From UBA6264 sp964531505 (GTDB lineage Bacteria > Patescibacteriota > Patescibacteriia > UBA2591 > UBA6264), in NCBI GenBank assembly GCA_964531505.1, contig CAZHDT010000004.1, positions 1-40,206 on the forward strand: a DNA stretch of 40,206 bases, written 5' to 3'. A program made the position numbers and the translations under genes. The notes under the pieces are model-generated. The model ran no database searches, was not told the DNA's origin, and saw nothing but the letters and a program-made list of their open reading frames with translations. Of the stretch, positions 24,751 to 33,356 are shown in pieces (the first letter of the stretch is position 1; every line of letters starts with the position of its first letter).

Positions 24751-25860
24751 TTACTCTTTTTTTATTATTTTTTTAAAAGAAGAAAAATAAACGATCAAAC
24801 TGATGCCCAAAATAATTAAAACTATCAAGGAAATTACTTTTCCTTGAGTATGTAAAAATAAAGCGCTTAAACCAAAAATTGCGGCGAAAAACCAATAAAA
24901 AAGCACCACAGTTTGATGAGAAAAACCGGCTTTCAGCAAACGAAAATGAAAATGTTTTTGGTCTCCTTGAAAAGGAGATCGTTTTTCTATAAAAACCCGC
25001 TGAATAATTACGGAAATAAGATCAATAATGGCTAACCCTAAAATTAAAAAAGTAGTCGCCACTTTACTCCCAGAAATAATTGCTAAAGACCCTAAAATAA
25101 AACCAGCAAAAAGGCTTCCGCCTTCGCCTAAAAATATTTTTGCAGGATGCCAATTAAAAAATAAAAAACCCAAACTGGCGCCAGCTAAAATTAGCGCCAT
25201 TAAACCAACTTCCGGTTGATAAAACTGAGTAAAAAAACAAAGTCCGGCTATGGATAAAGCGCCAATTGTCGTTAAACCGGAAACTAATCCATCTAAACCG
25301 TCTAAAAGTTTCGTGGAATACATTAAAATAAGCAACCAAAAGAAAGTGATTAGGTCTGCCCAGGGAGTAAAATAATAATGAATTTGGTTAAATTGGAAAA
25401 TATTTATTTTCCATTGATCTAAAAATAAATAGCTATTTTGACCCAAAATTAAAGGATTATTAATAAATTTTATTCCAATTCCGCTAATAATAACACTTAA
25501 ACAAGCAAGAATGGGCCAAATTAACTGGCGACTGGGTTTTAAATTATATTTATCATCTAAAAATCCTCCAATCATTAAAAATATTCCCCCAATAAAAAGA
25601 CCAATCAAATTTTTATCAGTAATTTTATCTGCTTGGGAAATTAAATTAGAAAACCAAATTGTTTGCCGACTAAGAAATAAAACCAAAAAAAATGATAAAA
25701 AAATCGCCAAACCCCCTAAAAGAGGTATTGGCTTTTGATGTATTTTCCTCAATTTTTCTGGTCGGTCTACAATTTTAAATTTTAGAGAAAAAAGCCGAAA
25801 CAAAGGAGTTAAAATCAAAGAAATTAAAAAACTTAAAAATAAAAAAAGCAAATTAACCAT
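24751..25860 (-). CDS. WecA/TagO/MraY-type undecaprenyl-phosphate sugar-1-phosphate transferase
   Basis: The 369-residue polytopic protein shows the family blocks: HQKPIPLLGGLAIF near the start, GGFLDDKYNLKP with Asp102-Asp103, LLDGLDGLVSG with Asp187 and Asp190, the PAKIFLGEGGSLFAGF loop, and HFHFRLLKAG (His303, His305), which is closer to WecA than to MraY. It would load an amino sugar phosphate on undecaprenyl phosphate, the first step of a lipid-linked glycan. Two usual positions differ: the Asn-x-x-Asp-Gly entry reads Lys-Leu-Leu-Asp-Gly, and the GDSGS loop reads GEGGS. The start ATGGTTAA overlaps the ruvX end by 8 bp. It may feed the surface-glycan genes at 2306-5977. Confidence 0.85.
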   Translation of the reverse strand: MVNLLFLFLSFLISLILTPLFRLFSLKFKIVDRPEKLRKIHQKPIPLLGGLAIFLSFFLVLFLSRQTIWFSNLISQADKITDKNLIGLFIGGIFLMIGGFLDDKYNLKPSRQLIWPILACLSVIISGIGIKFINNPLILGQNSYLFLDQWKINIFQFNQIHYYFTPWADLITFFWLLILMYSTKLLDGLDGLVSGLTTIGALSIAGLCFFTQFYQPEVGLMALILAGASLGFLFFNWHPAKIFLGEGGSLFAGFILGSLAIISGSKVATTFLILGLAIIDLISVIIQRVFIEKRSPFQGDQKHFHFRLLKAGFSHQTVVLFYWFFAAIFGLSALFLHTQGKVISLIVLIILGISLIVYFSSFKKIIKKE

Positions 25861-26248
25861 AAAATTTATCTAAAAAATTCTGTAAAATAATTGACGCCGC
25901 GACAGCATGGTCTTTTTTTTTATTTTTTAAATCAATTTTATCAGCCATTTTTGAAGTTAATCTTTCATCAAAATCAATAAACGGAATCTTTATTTCATCT
26001 TTAAATAAATTCATAATTTTTTCAAGATTAAGTGTTTCTTTTGTTCTTTCCCCTCTCAAATTAAGAGGTCTGCCAACAATAATTTTTTCAATTTTCTCTT
26101 TTCTAATAATATCTTTTAAATTTTTTAAAAAATCTTTTTCTTTTAAATCTAAAATTTTATAGGGTGAAGAAATTTTTGTTTCTAAGTCGGCAATTGCCAG
26201 TCCAAAATATCTTTGACCAGGATCAATTCCTAAAATTCTTTTTATCAT
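25853..26248 (-). CDS. ruvX: RuvX/YqgF RNase H-fold nuclease
   Basis: The 131-residue protein has the RNase H-like motifs of YqgF: ILGIDPGQRYFGLAIAD with catalytic Asp9, IIVGRPLNLRG, IDFDERLTS with the acidic pair, and KDHAVAASIILQNFL with the last Asp. The family has been proposed to resolve Holliday junctions or process the 5' end of pre-16S rRNA. It lies 11 nt after map, in the place where many bacteria have infA. Confidence 0.92.
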   Translation of the reverse strand: MIKRILGIDPGQRYFGLAIADLETKISSPYKILDLKEKDFLKNLKDIIRKEKIEKIIVGRPLNLRGERTKETLNLEKIMNLFKDEIKIPFIDFDERLTSKMADKIDLKNKKKDHAVAASIILQNFLDKFYG

Positions 26249-26259
26249 AAATATTAAGC

Positions 26260-27021
26260 TTACATTTTAGTTAAAACTTCAGCGCCAGTTGAAGTAATTA
26301 AAATAGTATGTTCAAAATGAGCAGATAAACTTCTATCAACATTAATAACTGTCCAACCATCATTGCTCGTTTCTATTTCCCAGTCTCCTAAATTAACCAT
26401 TGGTTCAATGGCCAAAACCATTCCAGATTTTAAAATCGGTCCGGTTTTGGGGTCTCCATAATTAAAAATACTTGGGCTTTCATGAAGTTCTCTACCAATG
26501 CCATGTCCAGTCAATTGCCGAACAATAGAAAATCCATTTTTTTCAACAAAAGATTGAATTGTCCAAGAAATATCGCCTAAACGAATTCCTGGTTTAATAA
26601 TAGAAATTACTCTTTCCAATGATTGTTGAGTAATTTCTATTAATTTATCAGCTTGAGCTGAAATTTTTCCTATTCCAAAAGTGACTGCCATATCAGAATA
26701 ATAACCTTGAAATTTAACGCCGCAATCTATGCCAACAATATCTCCAGAATTCAAAATCTTATTTTTCCAAGGAATGCCATGCACCACTTCTTCATTAACT
26801 GAAACACAAAGAGTGGCTGGATATGGCCGATCCTTATGACCGTAGCCCTTAAAAGCCGGCTCAGCTTTTTGACTAATAATAAAATTTTCTGCTATCTTAT
26901 CCAATTCCATAGCAGAAACGCCCCGTTTAACATAGGGGGCGATTTTATTCATAGTCTGGGCAAGAATTTTCCCAGCCTGACGCATTATTTCTATTTCTTT
27001 TTCGCTTTTTATGGGAATCAT
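26260..27021 (-). CDS. map: methionine aminopeptidase, type I
   Basis: Map removes the initiator methionine. I start it at ATG 27021 (253 residues, MIPIKSEKEIEIMRQAGK), where ATGA overlaps the adk stop codon. All five metal ligands are visible: Asp in VGIDCGVKF, Asp in YYSDMAVTF, His in TGHGIGRELHESP, Glu in LAIEPMV and Glu in HFEHTILIT. The secY-adk-map order is typical of the spc operon end. Confidence 0.97.
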   Translation of the reverse strand: MIPIKSEKEIEIMRQAGKILAQTMNKIAPYVKRGVSAMELDKIAENFIISQKAEPAFKGYGHKDRPYPATLCVSVNEEVVHGIPWKNKILNSGDIVGIDCGVKFQGYYSDMAVTFGIGKISAQADKLIEITQQSLERVISIIKPGIRLGDISWTIQSFVEKNGFSIVRQLTGHGIGRELHESPSIFNYGDPKTGPILKSGMVLAIEPMVNLGDWEIETSNDGWTVINVDRSLSAHFEHTILITSTGAEVLTKM

Positions 27022-27680
27022 GAACATAAAGATATTTTCCCTTTTAATTTTTTAATAACCTGGCGGGAAATATCTTCTATTGAACCTTCTCCATTAACTA
27101 CGATGAGTATTTTTTTTCGGCGATAAAAATCTATCGCTGGTTTTACTCTTTGATGAAACCAATCTAATCTTCTTTGAATCGCTTTTTTTTCCTGATCATA
27201 ACCTCTAACTTGAATTTTTCCTCCGCAATCAGAACATTTTTTTATTTTACGAGAACTAAAAATTTTCCCGCAATTAGAACAGACACTCCTTTTTAAAAGC
27301 CTTTTCATTGCCGATTGATCGCTTACTTCAAATAAGATAGCGTAAGTTGGCCTTTTTTGATTTTCTAAAATCCTTGCTAAATCATAAGCTTGCCCTGCGG
27401 TTCTAGGATAGCCATCAATTAAAAGCCCTTTTTGCTTGTTTATTTTTTTAAAAGCTTGCTGAAATAAATCAAAAATAAAATCATCGGGAAAATGCATCCC
27501 GACTTTATCCATCCATTTAGCTAATTTACCTTGCGCGTCTTTTTTTTCGCTCACTTGGCGGACTAAATGACCCATTTCAATTGTTTGTAATCCAAATTCT
27601 TTTGCCAACATCTGAGATTGGGTTCCTTTGCCTGATCCAGCTGGGCCTAAAATAATAAGATTAAAAACTTTTTTGCCCAT
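27018..27680 (-). CDS. adk: adenylate kinase, zinc-lid type
   Basis: The 220-residue enzyme interconverts ATP + AMP and 2 ADP. It has the P-loop GPAGSGKGT (12-20), IDGYPRTAGQA (AMP site) and a LID with four cysteines (134, 137, 149, 152) that should bind zinc, as in many Gram-positive-type adenylate kinases. It lies 18 nt after secY and ends in TGA, overlapping map by 4 bp. This is direct evidence that TGA is a stop here. Confidence 0.97.
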   Translation of the reverse strand: MGKKVFNLIILGPAGSGKGTQSQMLAKEFGLQTIEMGHLVRQVSEKKDAQGKLAKWMDKVGMHFPDDFIFDLFQQAFKKINKQKGLLIDGYPRTAGQAYDLARILENQKRPTYAILFEVSDQSAMKRLLKRSVCSNCGKIFSSRKIKKCSDCGGKIQVRGYDQEKKAIQRRLDWFHQRVKPAIDFYRRKKILIVVNGEGSIEDISRQVIKKLKGKISLCS

Positions 27681-27698
27681 AAAATATTTTATTTACTT

Positions 27699-28973
27699 TT
27701 ATAATCCTTCGTATTCGTGCATAGAAACTTGAGCTTGAATTTGCTTAACTGTTTCTAATACCACGCTTACCACAATCAAAATAGCCGCTCCGCCAATAGT
27801 AAAACTAGAAAATTTAAAAAAGTTTTGAGTAATTATTGGCAGAATAGCAATGATTCCTAAAAATAAAGCTCCTGCTAACATAATTCTATTGCTAACTAAA
27901 GATAAAAAATTAGCCGTTGGTTTGCCCGGCCTTAAGCCGGGAATAAATCCCCCTTGTTTTTGCAAATTTTCCGCAATCTGAACCGGATGAAAAATAATAC
28001 TGGTGTAAAAATAAGTAAAAGCAACAACTAAAATAAAATAAAGCAAGCCATAAATTAATTGATTTTGATTAATTGCCATTAAAATTGTTCCAGCTTTATT
28101 CCAAAAAATAGAACTTGACCTCGTTAATAATTGGCCAATTAAACCAGGAAATAAAACTAAAGAAATAGCAAAAATAATAGGAATCATTCCCGCTTGATTT
28201 ACTTTTAAAGGAAGGTAAGTGTCTGTGCCACCATACATTCTGTTCCCCCTGATTCGCCGAGCATAAGTAATTGGAATATTTCTTTGTCCTTCGGTAATAA
28301 AAACCACTCCGGCAATTGTAATAAGGGCTAAAACAATTAAAACCAACAAATTAATAATCTGCTCTTTTGAAAACGTAACTATCATTTGTTGAATAGAAAC
28401 CGGAATCCTTTCTACAATTCCAGCTAAAATAAGAAGAGATATTCCATTGCCAATCTTTTTTTCCGTAATTAATTCTCCCAGCCACATTAGAAAAACCGTC
28501 CCAGCAGTCATTACTAAAATAATATTGGTTAATTGAAAAAAGGACAAATCGCCGATAATCTGCTGACTAGATTGACGAAAAAGCATAATCATGCCATAAG
28601 ACTGTAAAATAGCCAAAGGAATGGTTAATAATCTTGAATATTGATTTATTTTATGATAACCACTCGCCCCTTCTTTGCTTAATTCTTCCAAACGAGGAAC
28701 AATCATTGTTAAAAGCTGCATAATAATGGAAGCGGTAATATAAGGGGCAACTCCCATGGCGACTAATGAAAAATTAGACATTGCTCCTCCAGAAAGAATA
28801 TTTAACATTCCTAACATTTCATTGCGAGAAAAAAAATCTTTTAAATTAGCAATATTGACTCCGGGAATCGGGATATGAGCCGCTAAACGAAAAATAAAAA
28901 GAAGCCCTAAAATAAAAAGTATTTTATTTCTTAAATCTTTAATCTGCCAAACTTGTTTGACTTTTTCCAACAT
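27699..28973 (-). CDS. secY: protein translocase subunit SecY
   Basis: SecY forms the protein-conducting channel. The 424-residue sequence has about ten membrane helices, with the conserved entry FRLAAHIPIPGVN, the plug/TM2 region NILSGGAMSNFSLVAMGVAP, ASIIMQLL, and the cytoplasmic ARRIRGNRMYGGTDTYLPLK and ENLQKQGGFIPGLRPGKPT loops that contact SecA and ribosome. Its ATG begins one base after the rplO stop, so it is coupled to the ribosomal genes. Confidence 0.97.
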   Translation of the reverse strand: MLEKVKQVWQIKDLRNKILFILGLLFIFRLAAHIPIPGVNIANLKDFFSRNEMLGMLNILSGGAMSNFSLVAMGVAPYITASIIMQLLTMIVPRLEELSKEGASGYHKINQYSRLLTIPLAILQSYGMIMLFRQSSQQIIGDLSFFQLTNIILVMTAGTVFLMWLGELITEKKIGNGISLLILAGIVERIPVSIQQMIVTFSKEQIINLLVLIVLALITIAGVVFITEGQRNIPITYARRIRGNRMYGGTDTYLPLKVNQAGMIPIIFAISLVLFPGLIGQLLTRSSSIFWNKAGTILMAINQNQLIYGLLYFILVVAFTYFYTSIIFHPVQIAENLQKQGGFIPGLRPGKPTANFLSLVSNRIMLAGALFLGIIAILPIITQNFFKFSSFTIGGAAILIVVSVVLETVKQIQAQVSMHEYEGL

Positions 28974-28974
28974 T

Positions 28975-29457
28975 TTATTTTTTTATTTTTTTCTTCTTAG
29001 AAGAAGGTGAAATAATCGCCTTTCCACCAGCTTTTTCAATTATTTTCTTAGCTAAATCAGAAAAAGCGTGAGCCTGAACAGTTAATTTTTTATTTAATTC
29101 TCCTCTTCCTAAAATTTTAATCCTTCCATCCTTTTTTTTCAAGATACCGGCTTCTCGCAATTTTTTTATATCAATTATGTCCCCTTCTTTAAATTTTTTT
29201 TCTAAATAACTCAAATTAATTACTTTATCAAAGTTACAAAAATGCCGTTTAAAGCCTTTCTTTTTGGGGAAACTCTTTAAAATACTTTTTAATCCTTTAA
29301 CTTTTAATCCTTTTTTTCCTCCAGAACGAGATCGTTGCCCTTTCATTCCTCTTCCAGAATAAGTACCAGGGTCAGAGGAATTATTTCCTCGACCGATCCT
29401 TTTACCTTTTTTTCTGGAGCCAATTGCCGGTTTTAATTGAGATAATTTAACAGCCAT
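28975..29457 (-). CDS. rplO: ribosomal protein L15 (uL15)
   Basis: The 160-residue protein starts with the Gly/Arg-rich loop KRIGRGNNSSDPGTYSGRGM and KGQRSRSGGKKG that threads into 23S rRNA. Its globular C-terminus (LREAGILKKKDGRIKILGRG) is also typical. It directly follows rpsE; the L30 gene normally between them is missing. Confidence 0.97.
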   Translation of the reverse strand: MAVKLSQLKPAIGSRKKGKRIGRGNNSSDPGTYSGRGMKGQRSRSGGKKGLKVKGLKSILKSFPKKKGFKRHFCNFDKVINLSYLEKKFKEGDIIDIKKLREAGILKKKDGRIKILGRGELNKKLTVQAHAFSDLAKKIIEKAGGKAIISPSSKKKKIKK

Positions 29458-29473
29458 AAAAATTATTTTAATT

Positions 29474-29959
29474 CTATTGAGACCTTAAAGATTCTAACGC
29501 TTTAATAGTTGCTTGAACATTATTAATTTTATTTTTCGACCCCATAATTTTAGCCGTGACATTTTTTAATCCGGCCAAAGATAAAACTGTTCTTACCACT
29601 CCGCCTGCCACTAAACCATGACCCTTTTCTGCCGGGCGAATTAAAATTTTAGCCGCGCCATATTTTTCTAAAACCCAATGAGGGATTGTTTCATTAACAA
29701 TTAAAACTTTAATTAAATTCTTATTTGCTTTTCGAACCGCTTTTTCAATCGCGATAGAAACATCTGCTCCCTTGGCAACCCCTACCCCAACTTCCCCTTT
29801 AAAATTACCTAAAACAATACAAGCGCGGAAACTCAAACGTTTACCGCCTTTTACTACCCTGGTAACTCGAGCCAAATCAACCAACTGTTGTTCGTACTCT
29901 CTTTCCTCTTTAATTCTGGGATTATTTCTTTGATTTCTATTTTTTTCTTGATAAGGCAT
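29474..29959 (-). CDS. rpsE: ribosomal protein S5 (uS5)
   Basis: The 161-residue protein has the S5 N-terminal double-stranded RNA-binding block (ARVTRVVKGGKRLSFRACIV, GNFKGEVGVGVAKGADV) and the C-terminal domain (GLVAGGVVRTVLSLAGLKNV). S5 sits near the mRNA entry and helps decoding accuracy. It starts 4 nt after rplR. Confidence 0.97.
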   Translation of the reverse strand: MPYQEKNRNQRNNPRIKEEREYEQQLVDLARVTRVVKGGKRLSFRACIVLGNFKGEVGVGVAKGADVSIAIEKAVRKANKNLIKVLIVNETIPHWVLEKYGAAKILIRPAEKGHGLVAGGVVRTVLSLAGLKNVTAKIMGSKNKINNVQATIKALESLRSQ

Positions 29960-29963
29960 AATT

Positions 29964-30323
29964 TTAAAATTTTAAACCGCCTTCCCTAGCTCCTTCAGCG
30001 ACGGCTTTTACTCGACCGTGGTATTTATAACCACCACGATCAAAAACAATGTTTTGAATTTTTTTCTCCAAGGCTTTCTGAGCTAAAGCTTTTCCCAATT
30101 CAAAAGCTGAATCAATTTTAGTTATCTTATTTTTTTCACTTTTTATCGTTTGATCATTAAGCGCCAATAATGTCTTTCCTTTTTCATCATCAATTAATTG
30201 AAGATAAATATATTTATTACTTCTAAAAACAGACAATCTTGGGCGTTTATGGGTGCCATTAATTTTAGTCCTAATTCTATTTTTTCTTCTTTCTCTTTGT
30301 TGTGTTTTAGTTTTTACTACCAT
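29964..30323 (-). CDS. rplR: ribosomal protein L18 (uL18)
   Basis: The 119-residue protein has the L18 signature: RIRTKINGTHKRPRLSVFRS, the NKYIYLQLIDD strand and FDRGGYKYHGRVKAVAEGAR, which binds 5S rRNA. Normal length; spacing to rplF is 42 nt. Confidence 0.97.
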   Translation of the reverse strand: MVVKTKTQQRERRKNRIRTKINGTHKRPRLSVFRSNKYIYLQLIDDEKGKTLLALNDQTIKSEKNKITKIDSAFELGKALAQKALEKKIQNIVFDRGGYKYHGRVKAVAEGAREGGLKF

Positions 30324-30365
30324 ATATTATATATTATATAAATATAACTTTTAAAATAACTTTTG

Positions 30366-30905
30366 TTAAGCGCCCGCCTTTTTACCAGCTTTTTTTCTAA
30401 CAATTTCTCCAAAATATCTGATTCCTTTTCCTTTATAAGGTTCTGGTTTTCTTAATTTTCTAATCTGCGCCGCCATTTCCCCTACTAATTGTTTATCAAT
30501 ACCTTTTAATAAAATTGTATTTTGTTCCACAATGGCCTCAATTCCTTGAGGGAGAGGAAATTCCACTTGATGAGAAAATCCAATATTAAGTATGATTTTA
30601 TTCCCATTGACTTGAGCGCGAAAGCCGACTCCAACTAATTCTAATTTCTTTTCGAAACCTTCACTTACCCCCTTTATCATATTGAAGATTAAAGCGGCAA
30701 ATGTCCCCCAACAAGCATTTTGTTTTTTATCTTCCGGATTATTAACAAATACCTTAATTTGATTTTCGTTATTTTCAACTTTAATAAAATTCGGCAAGAA
30801 TTGATTTAATTCTCCCTTTTTTCCTTTAATATTAATGTTTTCTTTTTCAATTTTTACTTCTACGCCTTCCGGAACTACAATAATTTTTTTACCGATTCTT
30901 GACAT
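30366..30905 (-). CDS. rplF: ribosomal protein L6 (uL6)
   Basis: The start is ATG 30905 (MSRIGKK, 179 residues), the usual L6 N-terminus; a TTG six bases upstream is unlikely. Two L6 repeats are visible, with MIKGVSEGFEKKLELVGVGF and the C-terminal KLRKPEPYKGKGIRYFGE that touches the sarcin-ricin loop region. Confidence 0.97.
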   Translation of the reverse strand: MSRIGKKIIVVPEGVEVKIEKENINIKGKKGELNQFLPNFIKVENNENQIKVFVNNPEDKKQNACWGTFAALIFNMIKGVSEGFEKKLELVGVGFRAQVNGNKIILNIGFSHQVEFPLPQGIEAIVEQNTILLKGIDKQLVGEMAAQIRKLRKPEPYKGKGIRYFGEIVRKKAGKKAGA

Positions 30906-30926
30906 ATTCAATAATTATTTGACCAA

Positions 30927-31331
30927 TTAATATAATTCACAAATTAATTCCCCGCCCAAGCCCTTTTCTCTTGCTTGTTGACCAGTAACTAAACCTTGGG
31001 AAGTTGATAAAATATTAATACCAAAACCATTTAAAACTTTAGGAATTTTATCTTTTTTAACATAAATTCGACATCCGGGACGACTTACTCTCTTAATAAC
31101 TTTTATTGATGGCTCTCCACCTTCTTTATATTTTAAAGTAATTTTTATTTGTTTGAATTCGCTTTTAATTTTATCCAAACTAATTACTTCCACTCTTTGA
31201 ATCCATTTTTCCTTTTCTAAAACTTTAGCAATTTCAAATTTAATCTTAGAATATGGTAAAACTACTCTTTCTTTTTTAACAGCAAGAGCATTACGAATTC
31301 TGGTTAACATATCAGCGATTGGATCTGTCAT
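30927..31331 (-). CDS. rpsH: ribosomal protein S8 (uS8)
   Basis: The 134-residue protein begins TDPIADMLTRIRNA, and ends with the S8 block STSQGLVTGQQAREKGLGGE that binds 16S helix 21. S8 is also a translational repressor of the spc operon in E. coli; I cannot see such a site here. Confidence 0.97.
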   Translation of the reverse strand: MTDPIADMLTRIRNALAVKKERVVLPYSKIKFEIAKVLEKEKWIQRVEVISLDKIKSEFKQIKITLKYKEGGEPSIKVIKRVSRPGCRIYVKKDKIPKVLNGFGINILSTSQGLVTGQQAREKGLGGELICELY

Positions 31332-31380
31332 AATAAATTTATTTAAATGTTTTATTAAAATTGATAATTATTTTTGAAAA

Positions 31381-31566
31381 TTACCAGGATGATTTTCTAA
31401 TTCCCGTAATTGATCCTTTACAAGCTAATTCTCTAAAACAAATTCGACAAATACCAAACTCACCCATATACCCGTGTTGCCTCCCGCAACGCCAGCATCG
31501 ATGAACAATTCTGCTTTTATATTTTGGTTTTTTTTCAGATTTTATTTTCTGCGCTTTTGTTGCCAT
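31381..31566 (-). CDS. rpsN: ribosomal protein S14, zinc-binding type (uS14)
   Basis: The 61-residue type Z form has its zinc ligands at Cys24, Cys27, Cys40 and Cys43 (CWRCGRQHGYMGEFGICRIC). It ends in the usual LACKGSITGIRKSSW tail. It is complete and lies between rplE and rpsH as in the standard spc operon. Confidence 0.97.
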   Translation of the reverse strand: MATKAQKIKSEKKPKYKSRIVHRCWRCGRQHGYMGEFGICRICFRELACKGSITGIRKSSW

Positions 31567-31591
31567 TTTCTTATCTTTTTAACATTAAAAA

Positions 31592-32149
31592 TTAATTAAT
31601 TATTATTTTTCTAAAAGGAAAACCAAGTAATTTAAATAGAGCTAATCCCTGTTCTCGATTAGCGGATTTAACAGTAAATGTTATTTGCAAACCATGGACT
31701 TTTTCTATTTTTTCCTGGTCAATTTCAGGAAATACAGTTTGTTCTTTAAAACCAATTGATAAATTTCCGTTTTGGTCAATACTTTTTTCATTTAAACCGC
31801 GAAAGTCTCTGATTCTTGGCAAAACAATATTAATAACCTTTTCTAAAAAATCATACATTCTTTTGCCCCTTAAGGTAACGCTTACGCCAACCGGAATTCC
31901 TTCTCTTATTTTAAATCCAGCAATTGATTTTTTAGCTAAATTCTGAACCGGCTTTTGACCACTTATTTGAGTAATCGTTCCTTCCACTATTTCTAAATAT
32001 TTTGAGTTATGTTCTGTTTCTTTTTTGCTAATTCCGACATTAATCTTAATCTTTTCTAATTTCGGAACCATAAAATCGTTTTTAAAACCAAAAGATTTTT
32101 TCAATTCAGGAACAATTTCTTTTAAATATTTTGTCTTTATATTCGTCAT
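31592..32149 (-). CDS. rplE: ribosomal protein L5 (uL5)
   Basis: The 185-residue protein shows LEKIKINVGISK, the QKPVQNLAKKSIAGFKIREG block and LPRIRDFRGLNEKSIDQNGN. L5 binds 5S rRNA and contacts P-site tRNA. It starts 5 nt after rplX. Confidence 0.97.
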   Translation of the reverse strand: MTNIKTKYLKEIVPELKKSFGFKNDFMVPKLEKIKINVGISKKETEHNSKYLEIVEGTITQISGQKPVQNLAKKSIAGFKIREGIPVGVSVTLRGKRMYDFLEKVINIVLPRIRDFRGLNEKSIDQNGNLSIGFKEQTVFPEIDQEKIEKVHGLQITFTVKSANREQGLALFKLLGFPFRKIIIN

Positions 32150-32154
32150 AAATT

Positions 32155-32466
32155 TTATTTAAAAACATCTTTGCATTTTCGACAGAATCGTTCTTTCTTC
32201 CCATCAGCTAAAATTTTATATCCCGAACGAATCGCTTTTTTGCAATTTGGACAAATAAGAAGCACTTTGGAAACCTTTAAAGGCATTGCCATTTTAATCC
32301 TTTGTCCCTTTTCTCCCTCTCTCTTTGGTTTAACATGACGAGTCGCTAAATTTAAACCCTCCACCACAACTTTTTCATCCTTAAGTAAAACTCGCAAAAT
32401 CTTTCCTTTTTTTCCTTTGTCTTTTCCACTAATAATTTTTACGTTGTCGCCTTTTTTTATTTTCAT
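32155..32466 (-). CDS. rplX: ribosomal protein L24 (uL24)
   Basis: The 103-residue protein has the KOW motif at its start (KKGDNVKIISGKDKGKKGKI), which begins 50S assembly by binding 23S domain I. The C-terminus keeps a four-cysteine zinc site (Cys72, Cys75, Cys95, Cys98), a feature of many bacteria outside Proteobacteria. Confidence 0.97.
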   Translation of the reverse strand: MKIKKGDNVKIISGKDKGKKGKILRVLLKDEKVVVEGLNLATRHVKPKREGEKGQRIKMAMPLKVSKVLLICPNCKKAIRSGYKILADGKKERFCRKCKDVFK

Positions 32467-32492
32467 ATCTTTTTTTGCATCATTATTCTAAA

Positions 32493-32864
32493 TTATAATA
32501 CTTCAGGAGATAAAGAAATAATCCGATTAAAGCCATGTTCTCTTAAATCTCTTGAAACCGCGCCAAAAATACGGCTTCCTTTAGGCTCCTTAGTCTTTTT
32601 ATCAATAATTACCCCGGCATTATCATCAAATCTAATATAAGTGCCGTCCGGACGACGAGTTTCCTTTCTTGTCCTAACGATAACCACATGAACGATTTCT
32701 CCCTTTTTAACTGAAGTGTGAGGAACCGCTTTTTTAATAGTCACGGTAATAATATCACCGACCCGAGCATATCTTTTTTTATAACCGCCAAGAACGCGAA
32801 TACACTGCACTTCTTTTGCTCCAGTGTTGTCGATAATTTTTAGTCTCGTTTGCGGTTGAATCAT
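32493..32864 (-). CDS. rplN: ribosomal protein L14 (uL14)
   Basis: The 123-residue protein starts with MIQPQTRLKIIDNTGAKEVQ, the standard L14 N-terminus. It contains VVIVRTRKETRRPDGTYIRF and ends in a FNRIISLSPEVL tail. It forms an intersubunit bridge. Length is normal. Confidence 0.98.
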   Translation of the reverse strand: MIQPQTRLKIIDNTGAKEVQCIRVLGGYKKRYARVGDIITVTIKKAVPHTSVKKGEIVHVVIVRTRKETRRPDGTYIRFDDNAGVIIDKKTKEPKGSRIFGAVSRDLREHGFNRIISLSPEVL

Positions 32865-32903
32865 ATATTTTATTTATCCTTTAAGGATTTATCAAAAAAA
32901 TAA

Positions 32904-33137
32904 TTATTTTTTTTCTATTAAACGCCACTTTTTATCTTTAGATAAAGGCCGACATTCTTCAAAAATAACTTTGTCGCCAATTTTTGCTTGGCCCTTTTCA
33001 TCTTGAACTTTATATTTTTTACTGACTCGATATCTCTTTTTATAAAGAGGGTGGACCTTAATTTGATTGATTTGAACTACAATTGTTTTATCCATTTTAT
33101 CACTTACCACCTGACCTTGAAATATTTTTTTTGCCAT
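32904..33137 (-). CDS. rpsQ: ribosomal protein S17 (uS17)
   Basis: The 77-residue OB-fold protein has FQGQVVSDKMDKTIVVQI, the KVHPLYKKRYRVSKKYKVQD segment and IGDKVIFEECRPLSKDKKWR. It binds 16S helices 7 and 11. It follows rpmC by 31 nt. Confidence 0.96.
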   Translation of the reverse strand: MAKKIFQGQVVSDKMDKTIVVQINQIKVHPLYKKRYRVSKKYKVQDEKGQAKIGDKVIFEECRPLSKDKKWRLIEKK

Positions 33138-33168
33138 ATCTATTTTTATATTTATAATTTAATTAATA

Positions 33169-33351
33169 TTATTTTATTTTTAAAATAGTAAAAATTTGAG
33201 CGATTAATTTCTTAGTTTTTCTTACTTCCCTGACATTTTTTGACTGCTTTAATTGAATGCTAAAATTTAAATTTCTTAGTTTTTCTTTTGTGTCCTGAAG
33301 CGTCTTTTCTAATTCCGGCTTGCTTTTTTGTCTTAATTCTGAAATATTCAT
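33169..33351 (-). CDS. rpmC: ribosomal protein L29 (uL29)
   Basis: The 60-residue two-helix protein has the L29 pattern: NISELRQKSKPELEKTLQDT, RNLNFSIQLKQSKNVREVRK, and an IAQIFTIL end. It lies at the peptide exit tunnel. The gene sits between rplP and rpsQ with a 5-nt gap to rplP. Confidence 0.93.
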   Translation of the reverse strand: MNISELRQKSKPELEKTLQDTKEKLRNLNFSIQLKQSKNVREVRKTKKLIAQIFTILKIK

Positions 33352-33356
33352 AGTTT

